A stretch of 64,000 nucleotides of DNA from Geomicrobium sp. JCM 19038 (GCF_000698125.1 NZ_BAXA01000002.1:186001-250000), one strand, 5' to 3'. Positions 26,849-37,644 are shown, counted from the first letter of the stretch. Notes: generated by a model not told the origin, from the sequence alone. Numbers and translations: made by a program.

Positions 26849-28641
26849 ATGAAGAAAATTCACGGTGTTTCCATAGCTTTCACATTTCCACTGCTGTTGA
26901 TAGCTTGTGATGGAGGAAATTTAGAAGCAGAAGAGGTTTATGAAGGAGATGAAGAGGTTGTAGAAGGAGATGATCAGGAAGAAGAAGCTCCATTTACACC
27001 GAGGACAGAAATAGAACAACTCGCTTATGAATCGGATATTGATACGCTTTACTTATATATGAGAGATGAAGATTTAGAGGAACTCTACGAACGCGATGTT
27101 GATTCCGATGATCGTCTCACTGGCATATTCGTATAAACTCGCCGGAAGCAGAAATTAAGCACCTAGATGGAGGTCTGCGTTTCCGAGGCAATTCAACGCG
27201 ACGTATGGACAAAAAATCATTTAACGTGCGTTTTGAAGACCCACAAGCCATTACGTTTGGAAGTAATCGAATGAATCTCAATGCCAATTATAGTGATTCA
27301 TCGATGATGCGAGATCAGTTATCGTTTGAAATGTTTCGTGATGCCGATGTAATGGCACCTAGAACGGAGTACTTTAATCTTTTTATGAATGATTCATATG
27401 AGGGGTTATACGCGCATGTAGAACGTGTAGACTCTGATTTGTTAAAAGCAAATGGTCGTAACGGTGACGGAACTCTAGTGCGAGATCGTATACGAGATGT
27501 AGAGGACATTGATATAAATTCAACGTTTTCTTATGATCTAAGCACTGTTGAAGACGAGGAAGCATTCTTTGAAGAGGTTTTTGATTATCGTGGCGACCCA
27601 GAATGGCAAGCATTAGCAGAGCTCATTACGTGGGTGTATGAAACACCAGCAGGTGATGAGTTTGCGCAAAGATTCTACGAAGAGATGGACGCAGAACGAG
27701 TGATTAATTTCTTGGCTGTACATTTTCTCGTAGGTGATATCGATGCGTTTGGGGATGACTACTGGTGGTATCTTGATCATGAAGATCCTGATGCAAAATG
27801 GGAATTCATCCCGTGGGATAAAGACTTAACATTCGGCTCTCACAGTCGTACAGATTATGGAACGATGAACGATTTTATGCGTTATGATTACGGGCTGTCT
27901 TCAGGTTGGGATAACGCTCTTTTCGAGAAGATGCTCGAGACACCAGAAATTAAATCGCATATTGATCAGAACTTAGAGCAATTAATGGAAACGTTCAATG
28001 AGGACGAGTTAAATTCAAGAATTGATCGCTATTATGAGCGTATACAGCCATTTGTACCCATTAGCTCGGACACAGAAGGTGCATTTAACATTCATCCTCA
28101 AAACCACTTCTCAGAGCTTAGCGATTTCGATGCTCAAGTGGATGTCGTAAGGGAGTATATTCCACTTCGTTATCAGGCGATCAATACGCGGATTGGAAAT
28201 TATAAAGAGCAAGAAAGAGATCAAGTCATACACATGATTGATGAGAGTAACGTAGGAGAGGACGTATACTTTACGAATTCTCGAGGTGATGTGTTTGCCG
28301 TCTTTACACCGTCGACGGTTGACCAAGCGGGTGAAGTTACTTTAAGGTTAGATGAATTAGCAGAAGGTGATGTCGTCGATGGGGTTCAGCGAACGTATGC
28401 GTTTGACTCAGGTGAAGCGGATGTGAATGGACAACTTACGTTATACTACATTAGTACGAACGACGTTACCAACTGGTACAAAGACGAAGAACCAATTGGC
28501 GACCAATGGGGATTGTCGATTGCTGAGCGTGTTGGCGCAGAATTAAACGTTATGGAAACGGATGTGAATCCATACACGAACCGTGCAACGTCAGAAGATG
28601 TGCCACTCAATGGTACTCACGAATTTGTAATCACACAATAA
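26849..28641 (+). pseudogene. CotH-kinase-family lipoprotein, one frameshift
   Basis: The first frame gives a lipobox (LIAC, Cys20), an acidic linker and the start of the CotH domain, and stops after DDRLTGIF. One missing base near 27125 (TTCC read as TTC) restores RINSPEAEIKHLDGG and the remaining frame to 28641, for about 597 residues. CotH signatures are FRGNSTRRMDKKSF, EGLYAHVERVD and the metal-site region WEFIPWDKDLTFG. CotH proteins are atypical protein kinases of spore coats, but many secreted CotH-family proteins in bacteria have no known substrate. This one is membrane-anchored and has an extra C-terminal beta-type region. A 44-bp palindrome terminates it. Confidence 0.82.
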
Positions 28642-28647
28642 TAATAA

Positions 28648-28691
28648 GGGGACAGTCCCCCAGCGCTTTAACGCGCCGGGGGACTGTCCCC
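28648..28691. repeat. 44-bp palindromic repeat, copy 4 (convergent terminator)
   Basis: Identical to copies 1 and 2. It occupies the 56-bp gap between two convergent genes, six bases from each stop codon, and would terminate both. Confidence 0.9.
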
Positions 28692-28697
28692 TGAAAT

Positions 28698-29237
28698 TTA
28701 CATCGTGTGGTCCACGTTGTACATGTTGCCGTTCTCAAATTCAATCGATAGCTCGACTTTATAGACATCGTCTTCGCTTACATCTAGAGCTTGTAATACT
28801 TCAGTGACCATCTCTTCTTCATCAGCATCACCGTGAAGTTCGATGTCTTGTAATAGTTGTTCAATCTCCGTAATCGCTTCATCATTTTGAATGGTTTCGT
28901 TATCACGTTCGATTGACGCTGTAACTTCACCGTCTTCATCTTCGTAGTCGTATTCCCAGTCGTCGCCTTCGATGAACTCAATATCAAGCTCAAAGTCGAC
29001 AACCCCACGATCATACGCAGATCCTTCCTCGTCCATGGCATTGCCACCATCGCCGTCTTCAGGCGTGTCGGTATCCTCCATGTCATCACCAAGATCTAAA
29101 TCATCCTGACCATCTTCTTCGATGTCGCCAGCAGGGTCATTGTCCATATCCATGTTCTCATTCGGATCGTCATTCGCGTTTCCGCAACCTGTCAGTACGA
29201 GCGTAGCAATAAGACCAGATAATAAAAATTTCTTCAA
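28698..29237 (-). CDS. YusW-like acidic lipoprotein
   Basis: A lipoprotein of about 179 residues, with lipobox LTGC, a long Asp/Glu/Gly-rich spacer and a C-terminal domain resembling YusW (VVDFELDIEF, WEYDYEDEDGEV, then a helical segment and VYKVELSIEFENG). YusW-type domains have no known function. The frame opens upstream at 29282, but AGGAGG lies nine bases before TTG 29237, and starting there gives a proper signal peptide (LKKFLLSGLIATLVLTGC). It would be tethered outside the membrane. The gene is transcribed towards a CotH-family gene and shares its terminator. Confidence 0.7.
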   Translation of the reverse strand: MKKFLLSGLIATLVLTGCGNANDDPNENMDMDNDPAGDIEEDGQDDLDLGDDMEDTDTPEDGDGGNAMDEEGSAYDRGVVDFELDIEFIEGDDWEYDYEDEDGEVTASIERDNETIQNDEAITEIEQLLQDIELHGDADEEEMVTEVLQALDVSEDDVYKVELSIEFENGNMYNVDHTM

Positions 29238-29301
29238 GTACGTAAACCTCCTATATCGGTTAAGATACATATAGCCTTTCACAACGGAAAAAAAGTATAC
29301 G

Positions 29302-29330
29302 AAAAAAATAACCGACCAAAAGGACGGTTA
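29302..29330 (-). terminator. Terminator of the Rap-like gene
   Basis: On the minus strand TAACCGTCC pairs with GGTCGGTTA (one internal mismatch) around a TTTT loop, followed by seven T. Confidence 0.75.
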
Positions 29331-29343
29331 CTAAAATATAGAT

Positions 29344-30437
29344 TTAATTGTTGATACCGATGGAAAACTGCTTGAGTCGTAGTTCGTTTGCCATTCTCAT
29401 ATACGATAGCGCAAGTTCAAATTGTTGATCTATCTCTAGTGCTGCTGCAACCTCTTCATAAGCTTCTGTCGCTTCGAAATACAGTTCTTGATTCACTAAT
29501 TCGTCAAGCCCCTGATCAACGAGTAAAAGGTCAATCGAAGAAACGTAAAGCCTCGTGTGATCCGGTTCCCTGCAGTAAACTCAACAAGGTTATAGGTTTT
29601 CATATCATCTTCGGCCTCTTCTAGTAGTGCAACGCCTGAGCAATCGCCTAAGCGTAATAAAACATTCGCTAAGTTTGCTTTTGTTTTGGAGCCGACCAAG
29701 GTGTCATACTGGTCACCCGTATGAAGCGCCTCATCGTAATAATCTCTCGCATCTTGAAGCATCCCGTTTCGCTCTTTATGCAACCCATACGCCCGTAAGT
29801 GTATCGAACGATTGAACGGCTTTTGATTTGGTTGTTCTAAACAATCAAGAAAAAACTCTTCTGCTTGATGATATAAGCGAAGTTCCGAGTAGATCGAAGC
29901 TTGTAAGCTCGTGCATGCAATGACCCGTTCATCATGTCGTGAACTAAGCTCGAAGATTTCTTTTGCTAAATCGAGGTATAGTGAAGCGTGCATATATTGA
30001 TTAATTCTGTAGAAACCTTCACCGAGCAAGAAGAAAAATTCAGCTCTTTCTAGTTCACTCACTGAATGAATCGATCGCTCTGCTTTTTGATAATGACCCA
30101 ATGATTGTAAATAGTTCTCGCGCTGAAACGCCATTCGACCTTCCATCAAGTGATACAAGTAATTAAGCACTTGATCAGTCTCTACAATGGATTCATCGAC
30201 GTGTGCTTGATTCTCAGGAAGCGGATCTCTAAGAATCTCATTTGTAAAAATTTTATGACGAAATTCGACGAGTTGATGATACGTCTGAATCTTTTTGTCT
30301 GTTACAGCTGATCGTAAGAGCTGTTCTGTTAGCGCCTTCTGCATTTGGGCTTTCTTAGCATCATAAGAAACGATAGCATTATACCAATTCCCAATAGCAC
30401 CGATGAGTAAATCTGGAGACGCAGTTGTTTTGCCCAT
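29344..30437 (-). pseudogene. Rap-like TPR regulator, one frameshift
   Basis: The main frame encodes 313 residues with a Rap-type N-terminal three-helix region (IGNWYNAIVSYDAKKA) followed by tetratricopeptide repeats (LGHYQKAERSI, RINQYMHASLYLDLA, LRLYHQAEEFFLDCL, MLQDARDYYDEAL). Near 29540 the frame shifts. Adding one base continues into DELVNQELYFEATEAYEEVAAALE and a stop at 29344, giving about 364 residues, the normal Rap length. Rap proteins dephosphorylate Spo0F or block response regulators such as ComA, and are inhibited by Phr peptides. No phr-like gene lies downstream. GGAGGGGCTC precedes the ATG. Family membership is judged from the repeat pattern and length. Confidence 0.72.
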
Positions 30438-30632
30438 GAGCCCCTCCTTCTAGCGATCTCACCCCGATTATGGCAAGCATAACAGTTGCAATTCTTTATT
30501 GCTATGCGAAAAAAAAGATAGAAAGATAAAAGGCAATATCTTGACAAGATATGCTAATTTTTGTTGAACGAAATTGAATGAATTTGACATTATTTTACCA
30601 AAAGTACGGTTGAATATCGTACACCCCGATTG

Positions 30633-30667
30633 ATTCAAAAATGAACAGCGAAAATTTAAAAATGAAT
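30633..30667. promoter_or_regulatory. Activator sites upstream of sigma-54 promoter 1
   Basis: Two copies of the ATTCA-N4-TGAAT motif, each with one mismatch: ATTCAAAAATGAAC (30633-30646) and ATTTAAAAATGAAT (30654-30667). The second is centred 47.5 bp from the -24 GG, the same spacing as at the other two sigma-54 promoters in this window. Confidence 0.6.
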
Positions 30668-30691
30668 TATAAAGTCACTTCAACCAAATAA

Positions 30692-30703
30692 GTAAGCGCT
30701 TAC
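30692..30703. promoter_or_regulatory. cre-like palindrome upstream of promoter 1
   Basis: GTAAGCGCTTAC is a perfect 12-bp palindrome matching the CcpA binding consensus. It lies directly upstream of the -24 element, and the same 12 bases occur at 45825. Confidence 0.6.
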
Positions 30704-30706
30704 AAT

Positions 30707-30722
30707 TGGTATGTATTTTGCA
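30707..30722 (+). promoter_or_regulatory. Sigma-54 promoter 1 (ligase and carboxyltransferase)
   Basis: TGGTAT-N5-TTGCA with the GG (30708) and GC (30720) exactly 12 bp apart, as sigma-54 requires. It lies 45 bp before the ligase start. Confidence 0.7.
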
Positions 30723-30766
30723 GTAACACTCTTTAAACCAATTAGCAGCATAAAGGAGTGGTATGA

Positions 30767-32457
30767 GTGGATGAGCAGCATTATCTAGATGATTTGCGTA
30801 AGCGTCGGGAAGTAAATTGGCCAAAACATTTGCCAAAGGAAGCGTATTATCCGTTTGGTAAAAAACTTTTAAGCGATTATCTTGAAGAACACGCACACAG
30901 AACGCCGAACAAAGCATCGACGATTTTTTACGGTCGCGAACTGACTTTTGCAGAACTTAATGAAAAGAGTAGTCGATTCGCAACCTATTTATCAGGAATT
31001 GGCATTAAGAAGGGTGATCGGATAGCAGTATATATGCCGAATTGTCCGCAATTCATCATTGCCTTTTATGCGATTTTAAAAATCGGTGCGATTCACGTTC
31101 CGGTAAATCCAATGTTTAAAGAAAAAGAACTGCAATACGAACTGACAGACTGTGACGCTCAAGTCATCGTGACGTTAGATCAATTCCTTACACTCATTAA
31201 TCAAGTGAAAGATCGTACGACCCTACACACCATCATTGCGACATCTTTGTCCGACTACCTCCCTGAAAACCCAACATTACCAATACCCGACGGAATGACT
31301 CAAAAAGTACAACATACTGAAATTGATTTCGAACAAGCCATCGCTTCAAGTTCTTCCACTTATCCACATGTGGATCGATCGTTAGACGACATCGCTGCAT
31401 TGAATTACACAGGGGGGACGACAGGCTTGCCGAAAGGGTGCATGCACACACAAGGGGATATGTGTATACAGCCGCCACGTCAACGACCTTTGGCTTAAGT
31501 CATAAAGGGGATCAAGTGACGCTGAACTACTTGCCAATCTTCTGGATAGCTGGGGAAGATGCGGGCGTGATCAATCCGATATTCACAGGTCATACACAGG
31601 TGTTGATGACTCGCTGGGATACGGAGACGTTTATTCAAGCTGTGGAAAAATACAGGGTCACTTCGACATCAGCAATCACAGACAATCTCGTTGCGGTCAT
31701 GAATGAAGCAGAAGGTCGCGACTTATCCTCATTCGAGACAACACTTGGTGTTTCTTTCGTGAAAAAAATCAATGTTGAGTACCGTAAACGCTGGTATGAA
31801 CTGACAGGTACAATTCTAAAAGAAGCTTCGTACGGCATGACAGAAACGCATACGATGGATTCATTTACAGACGGTCAACAAGAGCAAGACACTGATTTGG
31901 ATCGCCCAGGATTCGTCGGATTTCCGATGCCTGGTACTGAAATTAAAATTCTCGACTTCGATACTGGAGCATTGCTTCCAATTGGTACAGAAGGAGAAAT
32001 CGCGATTCGAACCCCATCGCTTATGAAAGGATATTGGAACAATGAAGAGAAAGCTGAACAAGATCTCGTCGATGGCTGGTTAAAAACGGGTGACATCGGC
32101 TTAATGAATGAGAAAGGTCAGTTTTATTTTCTAGGACGGAAGAAAGAGATGTTAAAAGTGAACGGGATGAGTGTGTTTCCGGCTGAAATTGAAGTGATCG
32201 TCACCAATCATCCAGCCGTTGCAGTCTGTGGTGTCATTGGGATTGAAGATGAGCAAAAGGGAGAGCTACCAGTAGCCGCAGTGGTGTTAGAAAAAGAAAC
32301 GACCGTTCAAGAACTGGAAGCATATTGCAAAGAGAACATTGCATCGTACAAACGACCGAGAATTGTCATTATGAAGAGTGTCCCAATGACAGCCACTGGC
32401 AAAGTAAAAAAGCCTGAGCTAAAAGAGGAGATCGAGCATGGAAACTTACTTGCATGA
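30767..32457 (+). pseudogene. Acyl-CoA ligase (AMP-binding), one frameshift
   Basis: A FadD-like adenylate-forming ligase that activates a carboxylic acid to its CoA thioester. GTG 30767 follows AAAGGAG by eight bases. The first frame carries the P-loop LNYTGGTTGLPKGC and continues to GDM. One missing base near 31461 restores VYTAATSTTFGLSHKGD and the second frame, with YGMTETHT, DGWLKTGDIG, FLGRKKEMLKVNG and the C-terminal catalytic Lys motif TATGKVKKPEL. The repaired protein is about 563 residues, normal for the family. It is the first gene after sigma-54 promoter 1 and overlaps the carboxyltransferase gene by 20 bp. A second, intact ligase lies at 45864. Confidence 0.87.
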
Positions 32458-33906
32458 GTTGGAAGAGCGAAAAGAGCGCGCACGTCAAATGGTGGAGAGA
32501 AAAAGGTCGCAGCTCATAAAGAAAAGGGATTTTATACGGCAAGAGAACGGATTGCCAAGCTCGTCGATGCGGACTCATTTCTTGAACTTGGCCTACTCAA
32601 TACATCCGATCAACAAGGTGCAGCGACAAAAAGCCCAACGGACGGACTGATCGGAGGTGTCGCCAAAATTGAAGGGCGACCCGTCGTCATTAAAGCGTTT
32701 GATAAAACGGTGTTTGCAGCAACTGAAGGAGCCGTCTTTATGCGGAAATCGAAGAAGCTCCATGAATACGCCGTCAAACGCGGGTTTCCTTTGATTACTC
32801 TCGCTGAAGGTGGCGGACTGCGAATGCCAGATGGGATGGGATCTGACAACATTAGTCGCTTTATGATGCCCTATCAATTGTTGCATCATGATCGCAAAGT
32901 ACCGTTAATAACAGGGATTTTTGGTGATAGTTACGGCGGTCCGACGTGGTTTGCGGTGAGCTCGGATTTCGTAAGCCAAGTAAAAGGAACGTGCATGGCT
33001 GTGGCAGGTCCAAGAATGCTTGAAGTGGCTACGGGGGAACAGATTACACCAGAACAACTCGGTGGATGGGAGATGCATGCAACTGAAACAGGGCAAATTG
33101 ATCATGCTGCAGAAGACGAAGATGACTGCATCCGAGCAATCAAGGAGTATTTGTCCTACGTCCCAAGTCATTCAGGTGAACAACCAGCAGTGGTACCATC
33201 AAATGACGATGCGGACCGATTGCTACATGAAGCAACAGAGCTTGTTCCTACGCGTATGAAACGGGCATATGATATGAAGAAACTTATTGCATTAATTGTT
33301 GATGATCATCATTTCTATGAGCTCAAAGAAGAGTTTGGTAAAGCGCTTATTACCGGTTTTGCGAGATTGAACGGTCGAACAGTAGGAATTATCGCAAACC
33401 AACCGATGTTTTTTGCGGGGGCAGCGGGAGCGCAAGAATGTGAAAAAGCGACAGACTTTATCGTACAATGTGATTCATTTCATATTCCGTTAATATTCCT
33501 ACATGATATCCCTGGCTTTCGCGTATCAAGCGGGGCAGAACGCTCGAGAATTCCTTCAAAGATTATTCTCTGGAATCAAGCACTCGTACATTCAACAGTA
33601 CCAAAACTGAGTGTTGTGATCCGCAAAAGCATCGGAGCTGCATATAGCAACATGTGTGGTCCAGATATGGGTGGGGACTTTGTTGTCGCCTGGCCAACTG
33701 CAGATATTAACTTTACTGGTCCAGAAGTTGGTATAAATGTTGTGTATGGTCGAGAACTTGAAGACGCCGAAGATCCAAAAGCAGCACGGCAAGAGTTGCT
33801 TGATACGTGGGCATTTGAGAGTTCACCCTATAAAGCTGCATCAAAGCATTTGATCGATGATATTATCGACTCGCGATACACGGGCGTTTCTCTGTCAGAC
33901 TCTTGA
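32438..33906 (+). pseudogene. Acyl-CoA carboxyltransferase subunit, one frameshift
   Basis: Carboxyltransferase of the propionyl-, methylcrotonyl- or acetyl-CoA carboxylase type, which moves CO2 from carboxybiotin to an acyl-CoA. The N-terminal frame (METYLHELEERKERARQM) breaks near 32500; one missing A restores KVAAHKEKGFYTARERIAKL and the rest. Domain marks are TEGAVFMRKSKKLHEYA, EGGGLRMPDG, FGDSYGGPTWF, the IIANQPMFFAGA region, and the oxyanion-loop-like GAAYSNMCGPDMGGDFV. Length after repair is about 489 residues. No biotin carboxylase or biotin carrier gene is in the window, so partners must be elsewhere. The gene is coupled to the ligase upstream and shares its sigma-54 promoter. Confidence 0.83.
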
Positions 33907-33981
33907 ATACGCTTGTCTTAATAACGGTTCCATTAGTGAGCGAAAGTTAGCGAATTGGCCAACAGGGTATTAGTAATTAAC

Positions 33982-34010
33982 GATTAAAGGTGGCACGTCC
34001 ACCTTTAATC
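33982..34010. terminator. Convergent hairpin between carboxyltransferase and chemoreceptor genes
   Basis: A perfect 12-bp stem (GATTAAAGGTGG at 33982-33993 with 33999-34010) with a five-base loop. It includes the stop codon of the chemoreceptor gene. T-tracts are weak, so termination strength is uncertain. Confidence 0.6.
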
Positions 34011-35486
34011 AATCCCATTGTTCAACGTTTGAATGTTCGTTCTAAGTGATTGTACGGTATTAACGAGTTGCTGAATCGATTGGGTGCTCTCTAAGTTTTG
34101 TTGGTGTTGAGCGGTAGCAGCGGTAATCATAGCTTCGATTCGTTTTAGAAGTTCTTCGTATGTATGGACGTGATTTGAAAGCATCTTCGTCACATCATCG
34201 TATTTGACTTGCATTCCTTTCATCGACTGTTCTCCATCGGTAATTCGTTCTTCTAACCGTTTTGTTTCTTCGAACATGGTTGTTAGGTGTGTTTCTGTGT
34301 TGACGAGAGCGTCTGTTTTTACTTGTAACGTTTGTTCTTGTTCTTTTAACAATGTCGACGTACGAGTAGCTACGTGTTCGATGGACTGAGCCGATTTAGC
34401 AATGATAGATCCTGTATGTTGTGATGTGACAGCGAGCTTTCGAATTTCTTCTGCAATCACAGCGAAGTGCTTCCCTGCATGAGTGTGAGCCGCCTCGATT
34501 CCCGTATTGATCGATAGAATATGTGATTGTCGCGCGGTCTTTTCCACATCTTCCACGTCTTTTGCAATTTGTTGGCTGATCGTCTGGAGTTGTTCGATTC
34601 TGTTCACGATCTCTTCAGGCTGTGAGTCAATCCCTTCCATTCTCTTCGTAGCGTTTGAAATATCTTGTATCGTTTTTTCAGTCGTTTCTCTAGAATGACT
34701 CGTACGAGAACGTAGCCCAACAAATGCAGCGACAACATCATCAATTTCAGTTTGCAATCGCATTAAATCAGATTGGTCGTTTTCGGCTGCGTGCACGTGT
34801 TGTTCGACTTGTTGAACGAGTTCACCTTGGCGTTTATGAATGTGCTCATGAGCTTGTTCACCCGTTTGCGCTTGTGAAAATACTTGATCCGACAACTGAG
34901 TGACTTGGTTTGAGCTTTGATTGATGTCTTCAAGTAATTGTTGCAAGATCAATTGTTTTGCTGCACGCTCTTCTTCAATGATTCGATTCATCTTTTTGCT
35001 TGATTGAATTTGGAAGTAGAGTGCGGTTGTTAGTAAAACGACAAAGAACAAATGCATGAGCACCATGATAAACGAGTAATTAGAATTACCGTAAACGGCT
35101 AAAGGGAATAAAAAGAAACCAGCAATATGTTGGAAGGCAAAAAGGGAAACAGAGACGAGTAGAAACCGCGTCTGATCATAAAACGCTACAATTGCAAGCA
35201 TAACAAACACGGAGAAGTGATATTCAACCATCCCATTGCCACTTGCAATCATTGAAATGCTCGTAAACGTTAGCGTTAATGTTTGTAACCAAGCATTTCT
35301 GGTTGGCTCACGAACGAGCAAGGCTGCGACAAAGAGAGCGATTACAATTGCATACAAAAAAGGAACAAGAGGGCTTCCCTGACTTTCTATGGTAACGTGA
35401 TGATGATGGTGTTGCGACCATGCTGAAACATCGAATAGAAATAAGAAGGTGGCAAGCATAACACTTACGGTAGTGATCCAAATCAT
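34005..35486 (-). CDS. Methyl-accepting chemotaxis protein with six-helix membrane sensor
   Basis: A 493-residue chemoreceptor. The N-terminal 185 residues form about six membrane helices; the first loop contains five consecutive His (SQHHHHHV), and a later EYHFSVFVMLAIVAFYD stretch matches the E-x-HF motif of membrane-embedded MCP sensor domains. There is no large extracellular domain and no clear HAMP domain. The cytoplasmic part is a long coiled coil with the MCP hairpin tip (SINTGIEAAHTHAGKHFAVIAEEIRKLA). It would signal to CheA through CheW. The ligand is unknown; the His cluster could bind metal or sense pH, which is inference. It is separated from the neighbouring chemoreceptor gene by its own upstream region. 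Confidence 0.85.
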   Translation of the reverse strand: MIWITTVSVMLATFLFLFDVSAWSQHHHHHVTIESQGSPLVPFLYAIVIALFVAALLVREPTRNAWLQTLTLTFTSISMIASGNGMVEYHFSVFVMLAIVAFYDQTRFLLVSVSLFAFQHIAGFFLFPLAVYGNSNYSFIMVLMHLFFVVLLTTALYFQIQSSKKMNRIIEEERAAKQLILQQLLEDINQSSNQVTQLSDQVFSQAQTGEQAHEHIHKRQGELVQQVEQHVHAAENDQSDLMRLQTEIDDVVAAFVGLRSRTSHSRETTEKTIQDISNATKRMEGIDSQPEEIVNRIEQLQTISQQIAKDVEDVEKTARQSHILSINTGIEAAHTHAGKHFAVIAEEIRKLAVTSQHTGSIIAKSAQSIEHVATRTSTLLKEQEQTLQVKTDALVNTETHLTTMFEETKRLEERITDGEQSMKGMQVKYDDVTKMLSNHVHTYEELLKRIEAMITAATAQHQQNLESTQSIQQLVNTVQSLRTNIQTLNNGID

Positions 35487-35661
35487 TGTTCAGTTCTTTT
35501 GGTGCACGGTTATAACCTCCTTTCTTGTTTAGTATCCAAAGGAATACTTACTAAAGAACTATAAATATAACCGTACATGAATTAGTGAATGAATAATATT
35601 AATACTATTTATTTTGACTGCAATTGATCTATAAGTCATTAGTTTATGGTAAGGAACTTCT

Positions 35662-35687
35662 AAAAAACTGCAACAGCGGTTTCAGTT
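35662..35687 (-). terminator. Terminator of the upstream chemoreceptor gene
   Basis: On the minus strand AACTG-AAAC pairs back with GTTG-CAGTT (one mismatch) and is followed by six T, just after the stop codon. Confidence 0.6.
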
Positions 35688-35691
35688 AGGG

Positions 35692-37362
35692 CTACATCCG
35701 AAAGCGAGCTAAGCTCGTTTGCATTGCTTGTGCCGATTGTGTTAATACATCACTCGATGATGACACTTCATCTGTTGCTGCATGTTGTTCTTGTGCAACT
35801 GCTGCGACTTGTGTGGCATAGTCAGCGATGGATTGTGCGGCAGTTAGAGACTTCTGTGCAACTTGTTCAAGTGCAGTCACATGAGCGACATTCTCTTGTT
35901 GCTCGTTTTCGATCTTCGTTACATCAGTGGCAAGCGATTGGATATGAACGAGTAACGATTGAAATTGTTCTTTTGCTAGTTCGACTTGCTGTTGACTATC
36001 TGAAATTGCAACAGTTCCTGCTTGCACCGCTTGTTTTGATAAAGTCATTTCTGCTTGAATTTTGTAGATGGTCTCTCGAATCTCGGATGCAGCTTTCCCG
36101 GAACTTGTGGCCAACTTGTTGACTTCTTCAGCAACAACGGCAAAGCTTCTTCCTTGATGGCCAGCGCGAGCTGCTTCAATCGTTGCATTTAACGCAAGAA
36201 GGTGGGTTTGCTCGGCAATTTCTGAAATGACCGATACAATCTGTTCGATCGTTTCCGAATAACTGTTTAGATTATTGATCATCGTAGCCGTCGTTTCGTT
36301 ACGGTCATGAAGGATGTGCATTTGTTTTGTTGCATTGATCATCGTTGTTGAACCCTCTTCCGCGGCTGTTTGAACGTTTTGTGTTAGTGACTCGATTGAT
36401 TGCAGGCGACGTAACGTTTCTTTAATCGTTTGATTCATCTGAGAAGCGTTGATGAGCGTGTGATTTGCGTGTTGCTTCTGCTCATCACTGTATTCTGCCA
36501 TCGAAGAAATCGATTCGGCGCTATGAGACGCACTTGTACTAAGTTCTTCTGAACTAGCATGCAGCTCTTCAGCAGATGCTGCCACTGACTCAGATGATTC
36601 TTGAATATGAGAAAATAACTCCGCTAACTTTTTCTTCATAGTATTGTAATGTCTGGAAAGCTGTCCAAGCTCGTCTGCTGAAGAATCATCAAGAACATTG
36701 GTGAAGTCTCCTTCACCAGCTGTTTCTAATGCATATGTGACGGCGCGGAATCGACGCTGAATTACCCGGTTAATAAATAAGAATATTATGAAAACAATTA
36801 TGGTGAAAAAGACGAACGAGACAACGAATAGCAATATGTTTTGGATTGTGGCAAATTGAATATGTTCTGTGGATTGACCGACTGCCCACATCCCAATCAT
36901 TTCAGAATTGGCATCATAAAGAGGGGAGTAAAGCAATTGGTACGACTCACCATTGATGTCGTGGTCAGCTAGGTAAGTTTCTTCTGTTTGCATAAGCGTG
37001 TTGAACGCGCGATTGTCAGCTGTAAAAGACGCTGGGGTGGAGGAAGCAACCGTTTGATCTTGCGTAAATAGAAACGCTTCACCTTCGGTAAGAGACGTTA
37101 CGTGTTCAACGAACTCGTCTCCAACAGCGCGGTTTCCTTTAACTAGTTGTTCGCCATCAAGTGACCAAGGTCCTCGGAATTGATAATCGATGACTTCAAA
37201 GCCAAGTTCAAGTTCAGATGACAATTTGTCGTGTACGCTGGACTGCAAATGATTTACGGTTTGCCAGCCAGTTGCGACGGTAACGGCAATAACAAAGAAA
37301 AGCATGATTGCTGTGAATACCTTCATATAAGTACTCGTAATGCTCTTAGACCTCCAACGCAT
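35692..37362 (-). CDS. Methyl-accepting chemotaxis protein with Cache-like sensor and HAMP
   Basis: A classical chemoreceptor of 556 residues: first membrane helix (about residues 13-33), an extracytoplasmic single-Cache-like domain (about 34-170, with [18 protein letters not shown] and [21 protein letters not shown]), second helix (about 172-200), HAMP (about 200-255, [14 protein letters not shown]) and the MCP signalling hairpin ([20 protein letters not shown] and [15 protein letters not shown]). Single-Cache domains usually bind small organic acids or amino acids. The frame opens at TTG 37371, but AGGGG spacing favours ATG 37362. It is transcribed in the same direction as the second chemoreceptor gene downstream. 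Confidence 0.9.
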   Translation of the reverse strand: MRWRSKSITSTYMKVFTAIMLFFVIAVTVATGWQTVNHLQSSVHDKLSSELELGFEVIDYQFRGPWSLDGEQLVKGNRAVGDEFVEHVTSLTEGEAFLFTQDQTVASSTPASFTADNRAFNTLMQTEETYLADHDINGESYQLLYSPLYDANSEMIGMWAVGQSTEHIQFATIQNILLFVVSFVFFTIIVFIIFLFINRVIQRRFRAVTYALETAGEGDFTNVLDDSSADELGQLSRHYNTMKKKLAELFSHIQESSESVAASAEELHASSEELSTSASHSAESISSMAEYSDEQKQHANHTLINASQMNQTIKETLRRLQSIESLTQNVQTAAEEGSTTMINATKQMHILHDRNETTATMINNLNSYSETIEQIVSVISEIAEQTHLLALNATIEAARAGHQGRSFAVVAEEVNKLATSSGKAASEIRETIYKIQAEMTLSKQAVQAGTVAISDSQQQVELAKEQFQSLLVHIQSLATDVTKIENEQQENVAHVTALEQVAQKSLTAAQSIADYATQVAAVAQEQHAATDEVSSSSDVLTQSAQAMQTSLARFRM

Positions 37363-37503
37363 CGTAAGCAACCCCTGTCTACATGTAGTTATCTTTACTA
37401 TCGGAGGGATTCGTCATGCCCTACAGTAAAAAAACATCGTTCGACAAAAATGGCTACAATTCGTAGGTGTAAAGTTCTATTTGGATTCTTTTAGCAATCT
37501 ATT

Positions 37504-37557
37504 AGCATTCACTAGAAACTACTCGTAATTGCTCATAGCATTTCACTGGTAACTTCT
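37504..37557. repeat. Two imperfect direct repeats upstream of parM (candidate parC)
   Basis: AGCATTCACTAGAAACTACT (37504-37523) and AGCATTTCACTGGTAACTTCT (37537-37557) are about 80 percent alike and 33-34 bp apart. Arrays of such repeats upstream of parM are the centromere and ParR operator in plasmid systems. Only two copies are visible. Confidence 0.35.
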
Positions 37558-37574
37558 GTATGATATGGTATAGG

Positions 37575-37618
37575 GAAACCTTAGTAAGAATGGAAAAGAA
37601 ATCTATAAGGTTTCTTTT
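37575..37618 (+). promoter_or_regulatory. Hairpin in the parM leader
   Basis: GAAACCTTA (37575-37583) pairs perfectly with TAAGGTTTC (37606-37614) and is followed by TTTT, 30 bp before the parM start. It looks like an attenuator or the end of an upstream transcript. Confidence 0.5.
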
Positions 37619-37644
37619 AGATGAATAGACAAGGAGCGATTACT

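Noticed and set aside
30767-33906. Reading the split ligase and carboxyltransferase frames as separate genes
   Set aside because: The halves join exactly into single known families when one base is restored, and the second halves have no start signals of their own.
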